Shown piece after piece: positions 8,923 through 17,000 of a stretch of 57,115 nt of DNA. Source of the stretch: a virus. The notes beneath the pieces are model-generated. The model saw only the letters and a list, made by a program, of their open reading frames with translations. It had not been told where the DNA came from and did not search any database. How positions within the stretch are numbered: the stretch's first letter is position 1; each line of letters opens with the position of its first letter. The translations under genes were made by a program, and so were the position numbers. The stretch covers positions 1-57,115 of IMG/VR virus record IMGVR_UViG_3300048587_000396. One strand, written 5' to 3'.

Positions 8923-9570
8923 ATGGCCCGCGAAAGCACCATTGGTTCGATGTTCTACCTCGAGGCCTCCCGTGCAACGGCCGTCGCCTTCTCGGCCGTC
9001 ACCAAGGGAGCCACCACCAGCCTCACCGTTGCGTCCGCTCCGCCGGGCGTCGAGGCAGGATCCTGGATTGTGATCAGCGGCAGCGACCTTCCGTCGCTCG
9101 ATCGCACGAGCCCGCATCGCGTGATCAGCGCCAGCGCATCGGCCGTGGTCGTCGACACCGACACGACGGCCGACGTTCCGGCAGGGACCGCGGGGGAGCT
9201 CGTGCTCCTGACGATGCAGGAGGTCTGCCTGACCGAATTCACGCCGAGCGCGCCCGAGCCGGGCGAGGTCGATGTCACCACGATGTGTGATACGGTGCGT
9301 CGGACGGTCGCGGGTCTGTCCAGCCCCGGTTCGATCTCGTTCGGCGGTCCGTTCGACATGGAGGAGGCCGGAATGCTGGCCCTCATCGCAGCGCAGAAGG
9401 ACGGCGTGGCGCGCGGGTTCTCCTGGGTCACGCGTGGTGGTCAGGCCGCCAGCATGTTCGGTCAGGTGGCGAGCTTCGTGGGCGCTCCGCAGGGCGTCGA
9501 GCAGGCCGTCACCTACTCCGGCAGCTTCCAGGTCCAGGATGGACCGTTCTACTACAAGGAGCTTCCCTGA
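8923..9570 (+). CDS. Major tail tube protein
   Basis: 215-aa tube subunit with its own strong ribosome site (AGGAAAGGAAG). The sequence is rich in small residues and beta strands: an N-terminal ESTIGSMFYLEA segment, an inserted Ig-like/carbohydrate-type loop region around 30-90, and a C-terminal VTYSGSFQVQDGPFYYKELP. Location between tail terminator and frameshifted chaperones is the usual place for the tube gene. Confidence 0.78.
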   Translation: MARESTIGSMFYLEASRATAVAFSAVTKGATTSLTVASAPPGVEAGSWIVISGSDLPSLDRTSPHRVISASASAVVVDTDTTADVPAGTAGELVLLTMQEVCLTEFTPSAPEPGEVDVTTMCDTVRRTVAGLSSPGSISFGGPFDMEEAGMLALIAAQKDGVARGFSWVTRGGQAASMFGQVASFVGAPQGVEQAVTYSGSFQVQDGPFYYKELP

Positions 9571-9857
9571 TGCTGCGTGAGATCGATGTCGAAGCGCCCT
9601 CCTGGCAGGAGGGCGTCACTCGCATTCGAGAGCCCCGAGTGCGCGATTTCATCGCCGCTCGGAAGATCGACGACGAGCAGGAGCGGACAGTCAACTTGCT
9701 CGGCGCGATGGTGCTGGACAAGGATGGCAAGCCGGTCGGTGTGGAGGCGATCCTCGAAGCTTCGGTTGCGGCCCTCGAGGAGCTCGCGACGGTCGTGCCT
9801 CGTCTTCTGAAGCGCGAGGTCACGGCTGATCCCCCTTTGGACCAGACGAGCGGCTGA
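9570..9857 (+). CDS. Tail assembly chaperone (gpG analogue)
   Basis: 95-aa product of unshifted translation. The charged N-terminus (REIDVEAPSWQEGVTRIREPRVRDFI) and helical C-terminus match lambda-gpG-like chaperones that coat the tape measure before tube polymerisation. It starts with a 1-base overlap with the tube stop. Near its end lies a slippery heptamer from which the longer product is made. Confidence 0.75.
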   Translation: MLREIDVEAPSWQEGVTRIREPRVRDFIAARKIDDEQERTVNLLGAMVLDKDGKPVGVEAILEASVAALEELATVVPRLLKREVTADPPLDQTSG

Positions 9858-10168
9858 GCTTCCGTCTGGCCCTGTCGCTGGGAATGACTGTCGAGGAGCT
9901 CCACAATCGCATGTCTCTGGGGGAGTTCCGTCGCTGGGCTATGTTCCTGTCCGAGGAGCCGACGGTAGGGGAGCGCATTGATCTTGTCGGGGGCATCATA
10001 GCGTCGACCCTCGCCAATATCAATCGGGGCAAGACTAGCAAAGTCTACGTCCCTACGGACTTCATGCCCATCGCGGCGAGACAGCGAGAGGCTGCCGAGG
10101 ACGCACTTAGCGAAGAGGAGTTCGCCGCGCTTCAACTCAAGAAGTTCCGCGCAGCTATGGGAGGGTGA
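9570..10168 (+). CDS. Tail assembly chaperone, -1 frameshift product (gpGT analogue)
   Basis: Frame 1 runs 9570-9839 and, after a -1 shift on CCCTTTG, continues 9839-10168, giving about 199 aa. The second frame is open from just after a TGA at 9827-9829 and encodes RLSFRLALSLGMTVEELHNR, a segment typical of the T domain, well before any ATG (first at 9884). Absence of a separate start for this conserved part and the ideal slippery site argue for programmed frameshifting. Known family practice is a low fixed G:GT ratio. Confidence 0.8.
9833..9839 (+). promoter_or_regulatory. Programmed -1 ribosomal frameshift slippery site
   Basis: C CCT TTG in the zero frame is a perfect X XXY YYZ heptamer. 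After the shift the tRNAs read CCC and TTT. It sits 18 bases before the zero-frame stop, as in lambda-like G/T pairs. Confidence 0.8.
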
Positions 10169-10174
10169 TGTATC

Positions 10175-10651
10175 GTGGCTTCGGGTGTGACAGTCACTGG
10201 AGTGCCGGAGCTCCTGGCCTCCCTTCGGAAGCTCCCGGACAACCTTCAGAAGAAGGTGCTGAAAGCCTGGACCATGAGGAAGGCGCGCGAGGCTGCCAAG
10301 GCGGCTCAGGCCGCGGCTCCGCGAGGACGGACAGGCAATCTTCGCAAGGGAATCTCCGCCAAGGCATCCGGCCCCGGGAAGCTCCGTAAGATGGGCAGTC
10401 TGGCCCGAGCGGTGGTGATCGGTAAGAAGCCCGCCTATCATTTTCATCTGGTCAACCTCGGCGTGTCGAGGTCCCGGCAAACCGAGTCGGGGGCTAATCG
10501 CGGCACGATGCCGGCGAACCCCTTCTTCCAGCGGTCTGCTCAGCCCATCCTGTCTCAGGCACAGGCGGATGTCAAGACGGAGCTGGCCCGAGAAGTTCAG
10601 CGTCTTCTTGACTCAGCGGTCAAGCGGACCATGGCGCGTGGAGGCCGCTGA
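10175..10651 (+). CDS. HK97 gp10-like tail completion protein
   Basis: 158 aa from a GTG start (GGAGGG 8 bases upstream; the ATG at 10168 is out of frame). It shows the HK97 gp10 pattern: a short N-terminal strand, helix LLASLRKLPDNLQKKVLKAW, then AAPRGRTGNLRKGI, a central AYHFHLVNLGVSRSR region, and PANPFFQRSAQPILSQAQ. The family usually lies between head closure and tail terminator. Here it lies between tail chaperones and tape measure, which is unusual. Confidence 0.75.
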   Translation: MASGVTVTGVPELLASLRKLPDNLQKKVLKAWTMRKAREAAKAAQAAAPRGRTGNLRKGISAKASGPGKLRKMGSLARAVVIGKKPAYHFHLVNLGVSRSRQTESGANRGTMPANPFFQRSAQPILSQAQADVKTELAREVQRLLDSAVKRTMARGGR

Positions 10652-12849
10652 TGGCTAGTGCAGACCTCGTAATCGCATTCGACGCACGCATCGGCAACCT
10701 TGAGGCCGCGCTGCGTAGAACCGAGACATCACTTCGCAGGACCGAACAGCAGGCGAAGGAGACAGGGTCCGCCATGGCGGCGGCCCTCACGGCCGGAGCA
10801 TCGAGCGCAGGAAATTCGCTGCTACTTCTGTCGCGTAATCTGCTTGGCGTCGGCCTGGGCTTCCTCGCCCTTCAGCGCGCGGGGCAGGCCATTGGCGGCG
10901 CGCTCTCGGCCATCGACGCACTCGCGGACGAGGCCGCTTCCATCGGCGCCACCACGAACCAGCTTCGAGCTCTTCAGGTGGCGTTCGAGGAGGCCGGAGG
11001 CAACGGAGACAAGGCGGCCGATGCTTTCGGTAAGCTGAACAACATCATCGGTCAGGCCGGAGACGGAACTGAATCCGCCATCAATCGCTTCGCTTCCTTG
11101 GGAGTCGCTTTCCGCAACACTGACGGAACTCTACGAGGCTCCGCTGACGTCTTCGATGACATCATTGAGAAGCTGCAAGGCATGGAGTCTGCTGCGGAGC
11201 AGATGGCCGTTGCTCAGGAGTTCTTTGGTCGTGGCGCCGCCCGCACCGTAATCGCCGCTCTTGGTGAGATGGAGGGCGGGCTCACGGCAGTTGAGCAACG
11301 ACTCCGCGACATGGGTGCGGCTCTGGGGGACGAGACTCCACAGAGGCTAGACGCTCTGGGAACGGCCTTCGCCAATCTCGGTCGCGTGCTCGGCTCAGCC
11401 ATTGCGAATGCCATCGCGTATGTATCTCCCGTCATTGTGTCGTTCCTGGAGTGGCTCACGGCGCGAGTCGCTGATGCCATCAGATTCATCGAGCGCGTCG
11501 TGCTGGCCGTCGAGCGGATGGCTCGTAGAATTGGTCAGGCATTCGGTGTCATCACGACCACTCCACTGGAGGCTGCTGAGCGCAATCTCCAGGCGCTCGA
11601 GACCCGGATGCAGGGGACCCTTCAGCAGGAACAGCGTCTCCTTGCAGCGCAGCAGAACGCCGCCCGAGACCCAGACTCGTATGCTGCCCGGCTGAACGCC
11701 ACGAACTTGGCGCGTGTCCAGGAGGAGGCTCGCACCGCGACGGATGCCATCGCTATCGCCCGTCGTGAACTGGCCGGTCTTCGTCGTGATGCCGAGCTTC
11801 CGACTCCGCCTACGGTTCCCCCTCTGGCCGCCGCGCCTCCGCAGGCTGTCGGGGGTGGAGGTGGAGGGTCGACTCAGGTTGACGAAATGATTAAGATGGC
11901 GGAGCGACTGTATGAACAGACCCGCACTCCGCTTGAGCGTTTCCGTATTGAGTCGTCTCAGGCAGTAGCGATTTGGAACTCCCGTAACCCCGAAGTTCAG
12001 GCCGCACTCGGCGGGTTCGACACGATCCAGCGTGCGGTGGTGGAGTATGCCGAGAACGCCTATCAGGCTCAGCTTGGTCTGGGTCGCACTTCGGCGGAAG
12101 CTCAGGCCGCCATTCAGCAGTCGATCACTGCCACGGGGGAACTTCTGGTCGGACGAGGCGCTCTGTCGTGGGAGCAATGGGCTCAGGTTGCCACGGCAGC
12201 GAATGCCGCAGTCGGGCGAGCGGCTGACGACACCGCGAAAAGAACGCAGCAGTCCATCGATTCGGCGGCAGGAGCTATCAACGGAGCTCTTTCCAGTTCT
12301 TTCGTTGCTCTCGGCACCGGAGCTGCGACCATCGAGGATACGTGGAAGAAGCTGCTGTCCAACATCCTGCAGACGGTCATCCAGTTCGTGTATGAGATGA
12401 CCATCCAGGCTGCCATCCTGAGACTTCTGAAGTCGGCCTTCTCGGCTTTCGGTGGCGCGTTCACCGGAACAAGTGATCCAACCCCCATTCCGGGAGGCGG
12501 GGGCGGATTGGGTCTGCTGTCTTTCTCCGGATTTTCCGAGACCTCCGGCGCCTTGCTCGGCGACGGAGAGGCGGCGACGTTCGCCTCGTCCCTGACGGCA
12601 GGAGGCGGGGCTGCTGGTGTCGGTCGCGGTCTGGTGACCGTTGAGCCGAGACAGGACACTGAGGTGAACGTCGCCGTCTACAATAACTCGTCAAACACCA
12701 CTACTCGCCAACAGGAACGGACCAATGGTCTCGGCGGGAAGGAGGTCGATATCTACATCGAGAATGTGGTCCGTCAGGGACTGATGACCGGGCGCTACGA
12801 TAACGTCATGGGTCAGTCCTTCGGGGCCTCTCGTAGGGGAGTCGTCTGA
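10651..12849 (+). CDS. Tape measure protein
   Basis: 732-aa protein that sets tail length and may help DNA entry. The N-terminus is a coiled coil (NLEAALRRTETSLRRTEQQAKE). Residues about 55-95 and 245-285 are hydrophobic helices, and the middle is alanine- and glutamine-rich helix. A PPLAAAPPQAVGGGGGG linker near 390-405 separates the two halves. The C-terminal third has another hydrophobic segment (LSNILQTVIQFVYEMTIQAAIL). By the usual 1.5 Å per residue rule the tail would be near 110 nm; this is an estimate. Confidence 0.85.
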   Translation: MASADLVIAFDARIGNLEAALRRTETSLRRTEQQAKETGSAMAAALTAGASSAGNSLLLLSRNLLGVGLGFLALQRAGQAIGGALSAIDALADEAASIGATTNQLRALQVAFEEAGGNGDKAADAFGKLNNIIGQAGDGTESAINRFASLGVAFRNTDGTLRGSADVFDDIIEKLQGMESAAEQMAVAQEFFGRGAARTVIAALGEMEGGLTAVEQRLRDMGAALGDETPQRLDALGTAFANLGRVLGSAIANAIAYVSPVIVSFLEWLTARVADAIRFIERVVLAVERMARRIGQAFGVITTTPLEAAERNLQALETRMQGTLQQEQRLLAAQQNAARDPDSYAARLNATNLARVQEEARTATDAIAIARRELAGLRRDAELPTPPTVPPLAAAPPQAVGGGGGGSTQVDEMIKMAERLYEQTRTPLERFRIESSQAVAIWNSRNPEVQAALGGFDTIQRAVVEYAENAYQAQLGLGRTSAEAQAAIQQSITATGELLVGRGALSWEQWAQVATAANAAVGRAADDTAKRTQQSIDSAAGAINGALSSSFVALGTGAATIEDTWKKLLSNILQTVIQFVYEMTIQAAILRLLKSAFSAFGGAFTGTSDPTPIPGGGGGLGLLSFSGFSETSGALLGDGEAATFASSLTAGGGAAGVGRGLVTVEPRQDTEVNVAVYNNSSNTTTRQQERTNGLGGKEVDIYIENVVRQGLMTGRYDNVMGQSFGASRRGVV

Positions 12850-13205
12850 TGTCCGGTTCATACTCCACTTGGCCCTTCTCGTGCCCGCGCTCCTGGGTTC
12901 GGATGCCGAAGCCGTCCCTTGTTCGCAGCTCTGTCGAGGATGGATATCCCAAGGTCCGCCGTAGGTTCACGAAGTCCTGGGACGAATATCAGGCTGAATG
13001 GCTGTTGGAATGGGACCAGGAACAAGATCTCATCAACTTCTTCACGAACGACTGCCAGGATGGAGCCTACCCATTCTACCTCGAAGATCCATACACCGAG
13101 CAGCCGATCTTGGTCCGATGGAAGGAACCTCCGACGGTAGTTGGAGGCGTCGACTCGAAACCTGTGATTAGAGTTTCCGGCAATCTGGAACGGGTGTTCT
13201 CCTGA
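12849..13205 (+). CDS. Minor tail protein (distal tail)
   Basis: 118 aa, begins with the stop-start overlap TGATG. It shows PKVRRRFTKSWDEYQAEWLLEWDQEQDLINFF and AYPFYLEDPYTEQPILVRW, the pattern of the small phage tail protein found after the tape measure in this tail type (lambda gpM-like position). It probably builds the hub below the tube. Confidence 0.6.
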   Translation: MSGSYSTWPFSCPRSWVRMPKPSLVRSSVEDGYPKVRRRFTKSWDEYQAEWLLEWDQEQDLINFFTNDCQDGAYPFYLEDPYTEQPILVRWKEPPTVVGGVDSKPVIRVSGNLERVFS

Positions 13206-13684
13206 TGCCTCGCTCGCTGACCATACCGGCCATTCGCCAAGCGCAGAGCGAGCACGGTGATGATCCATTTCTGGTGTTGATTGCCATCGAGGCGGGAACT
13301 CCGGGCACCTACATTCGGGTGGTCAACAATACGGAGAACATCATCTCCAGAGGAGAGACCTTCATCGGGTGCCCGTTCAGCCTGTCCCTGCCCGATGTGA
13401 CGGACACTGGACTTTCAGATTTCTCGATCAGCGTTGACAATGTCGATCCACAGATCTGGCAGGGAATCCGTGCGCTGAACGCAGCTCCTCTGGTGTTCAT
13501 AGAGGTCATTCTGGCTAGCGATCCGGACACTCCGCTGCTAACCACGAGCGGGCTTCGCCTGAGAGAGGCGAGTGCGACTGCTCAGGTCATTACCGGGAAG
13601 CTGGTGCCAGACACGATGTGGCAGCTCGGCTTTCCGGCCCACGAATTCGATCCGTCGCAGAACGCAGGAATGTTCGGGACATGA
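13205..13684 (+). CDS. Minor tail protein, DUF1833-like
   Basis: 159 aa, one-base overlap with the previous gene. The sequence LVLIAIEAGTPGTYIRVVNNTENIISRGETFIGCPFSLSLPD resembles DUF1833-type tail proteins, which sit between the tail hub and the NlpC/P60 protein (lambda gpL position). It is likely a structural hub subunit. No cysteine cluster of the gpL iron-sulfur type is visible. Confidence 0.65.
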   Translation: MPRSLTIPAIRQAQSEHGDDPFLVLIAIEAGTPGTYIRVVNNTENIISRGETFIGCPFSLSLPDVTDTGLSDFSISVDNVDPQIWQGIRALNAAPLVFIEVILASDPDTPLLTTSGLRLREASATAQVITGKLVPDTMWQLGFPAHEFDPSQNAGMFGT

Positions 13685-14070
13685 TCAACGCCGCTTTCAT
13701 CGGTATCCCGTATGTCAATCGTGGCTCCACGTTCCAGGGCTGCGATTGTTGGGGATTGGTGTGGCTCTATCATGCCGAAGTCCTACATAAGCTGATCCCT
13801 CGTTACGACGGATACGAGAACGCCGAGTCGCCAGATATGGGCGGATACATATCAGAGCGATGGAACCAGTGGGAGACGGTAGAGCCGGCGAACATGGAGC
13901 CGGGGGATGTAGTCGCGCTGCGTCTGGGCAGACTTCCCGTTCATTGCGGTGTCTATGTGGGAGGTGGCCGGATGCTTCACATACTTGAGGGCCGCATGTC
14001 GTGCTTGGAGCGCGTCAACGTGGGGTTCTGGAAGACAGCAATCGCGAGGATTGGTCGATGGAAGTCGTAA
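13681..14070 (+). CDS. Tail tip NlpC/P60 peptidase
   Basis: 129-aa cysteine peptidase from the ATG at 13681 (ATGA overlap). Catalytic Cys23 in GCDCWGL, His88 in LPVHCGVYVG and a second His100 in GRMLH give the NlpC/P60 Cys-His pattern; a beta strand GDVVALR precedes the histidine. This is the lambda gpK N-terminal-like enzyme, here without a JAB domain. It probably opens peptidoglycan locally during DNA entry or takes part in tip assembly. Confidence 0.85.
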   Translation: MINAAFIGIPYVNRGSTFQGCDCWGLVWLYHAEVLHKLIPRYDGYENAESPDMGGYISERWNQWETVEPANMEPGDVVALRLGRLPVHCGVYVGGGRMLHILEGRMSCLERVNVGFWKTAIARIGRWKS

Positions 14071-17000
14071 CCCGCGAGAAGTTCATCTCGTCCCATCAAG
14101 AAACCCACTCCCTTCCTGAGGGTCTCACGATCGACGAGATGCTGGCCTCAATCTCGTGGAGCCGTGAGCTGCATCAGTGGACCTATGTGTCGATTGGCGG
14201 CAGGGAGGTTCCCGCAGAATTCTGGAAGCAGGTTCGGCCGAAGCAGGGACATCAAATTCTGGTGGCGCTTCGTCCGGCTGGCGGAGGCGGAGGAGGCGGC
14301 GGAAGCGGAAAGCAGATCCTCACGGCTGTAGCGGCGGTCGCTATCGCGGTGGTCGCGTGGTATGCTGCTCCAGCTATCGTGGGGGCCTTCGCAGGCGTCA
14401 GTGCTGCGACAGCCTCGGCGACCATGGGGACTGCAGTCGCGCTCACTCAGGCTGGTCTGGCTATCGCCGGCACTCTGGCTCTTGGGGCTCTCGTCAAGCC
14501 GGGGCGTTTGGGAGCTCAGACGCTTACGAACTCCGGTTCGGCTGGGAACGGTCCTCAGGAGAGCGCGACCTACGGAGTTTCCGGTGCCCAGAATGCGATC
14601 AATAGATACGGTGTCGTTCCCAGGGTCTATGGCCGACATCGTGTCACGCCGCCCATGGCCGCCGAGCCGTATGTCGTATCTTCGGGCACCACTCAGACGA
14701 TCAATATCCTACTGGACTTCGGCTATGGCCCGCTTCTGGTGGAGGACATTCGTATCGGCAACACGCCGATAACTCAGTTCCCGACCGCGCGGTGGTGGGT
14801 TCATCCGAACTTCCTTCCAGGTCAGGCGTTGCAGTTCTATCAGAACGACCAGTCGACCCTTCAGGTGGGAGCCATCTTGGCCGAGGGAACCAACAATGTC
14901 CGGGTGGTCCCCCAGGATGGGTCGTTCATCACCTTGGAGTTCCAGTTCCCGAATGGCCTGATCCGGTTCAACGAACAGGGAGGGTCCTTCCAGCAGAACG
15001 AAAACGTCGCCATCTTCGCTGCTCCGGCCGGGGGGACTTATCAGCCCATTGCGGATTTTCACCCCTATGCGCTGTTCGGCGGCGAGGGCGGCGTCCAGAC
15101 GGCCGGTCCCGTTCAGCAGGGGTCTGTCGGGATTGTGCGATGGAGCCGCGGAACGACTTCCGGTCTCCCTCAAGGCTTCACGTCCAGCGATCCCGCTGTC
15201 CTCCAGATGCAGATCGGTTCGACGCTCACCTACAACGGAGTTCAGTATACGATCCTTGGAATATCCGACACTCCAGGGGAGCCGGGCGATCGCGTAGTCG
15301 AGCTGAGCGCTGTTCCCCCCGATGTGTCGTGGATCTATACTAACACCGGCATCATTCCGGGACAGGAGGGCTGGCCGGGGACGTTCATTCTGCCGGGGTC
15401 GGCAGGGACATTCGGTCCCCTGTGGGTGACCTTCGGTCCGGGCATTCAGGACGTGGCCTTTCATGGTCAGACCCGGACTCCCCGCACGATCTCAATCTGC
15501 ATGCAGATGCCCTACGAATCTGAGTGGCAGGTCCTGGTCGTTCGCACGAGCCCGGTCAGCACCAGTCAGCTTGTCGCCAATCAGATCATCTGGTCCACTC
15601 TGCGGTCCAGTCGCGGCAACATGCCGATCGCGCCCCGCAAGGGTCGCACGATCATGGAGGTGCAGGTCACGGCATCCGAGCAGATCAGCGGTCAGGTGCA
15701 GAATATCAACGCTCTCTGCACGTCTATTCTGTATGATCCACGCTTGAATGCCTGGGTTCCAACCCGTAATCCTGCATGGGTCTACGCCGACATACTGACG
15801 GGCTCGGCCAATCCCCGAGCGGTGCCTTGGTCTCAGCTGGATGTTCCAAAGCTGATCGAGTTTGCGAATAAGTGCGACGCCCTCACGGTGCAGGGAGACA
15901 TCTTCGCCACATGCGATATGGTGGTGGACTTCCGCACCACGATTGGTGAGCTGTCTCAGACCGTGTGCAGCGCAGGGCGGGCCGCACCGGCAATGCTAGA
16001 CGGTCTCTACAGCGTGTTTCTAGAGGACGAAGACCGCGATCCGGTTCAGATGTTCACGAACCGAAACGCGTCGAACTTCTCTGCGACACGTTCCTGGGTG
16101 GATCAGCCGCACGCTTTGAACGTGAAGTATCTGTCGGAATGGTCCTGGGATCGCCAGGAGCTGGTGGTCTATGCGGACGGATACGACGCGCTGAATGCGA
16201 CCAAGTTCGAAACCCTGGAGTTGATGGGCATTACTCGCGCTCCTCAGGCTTGGAGGTTCGGTCGTTATTTCCTGGCGGCGGCCACTCTGCGCCGTGAGCG
16301 TCTGTCGATTCAAACTGACGTGGAAAATCTGGTCTGCCAGCGGGGGGACTTGGTTCGCATCGCCCATGATCGCCTGTTGCAGAATTTCGCTGCCCGAGCT
16401 CGCGTGATCGAGAGCGCCGTCATCGAGATGGACGCCTTCCTGGTCACTGAGATGTTCAGCAATTCGTTCTTCATCAACGAAGCGAACACCGGAGTCAGCG
16501 GTTGGCCCACGGGCTGGTCTGGCGGAAATCTGACCCCTCCCGCAATCGGGTTTGCATGGCTCGGCCGCGGAGTCGATGAGCGAGGCAGAGCGTATCTAGA
16601 CATACGCATGGCGAAGGCCGCCGCCGGGGGGTCGACTAACTCCTACTCTATCTGGCCCACCATATTCATGGGGGAAGTGAACTCCGATGATCAGATAGTT
16701 TCGGACTGGGAGGTCGAACTACTGGATCAGGTTAACTTCGTCAGTGACTATATTCGGATCAACACTCAGCCCACGAACAGCACAGGGGGGACCGGGCTGG
16801 GAAGTCCGAATGCCCTCAAATCATGGCCGTCTGTAGGGGAGAGAAAGTCGCTTACGGACTCCAAGATCCTGGGCAGCACCTTAGGTCTGGTCAATGGTTG
16901 GAGGCCGAATATTGAATTCGCATGGCAGCCTACCACCGACTATCCGTGCTCGATGGACATTCGCATATTCACCCCCCGCTTCTGGATCAACAACCCTAAG

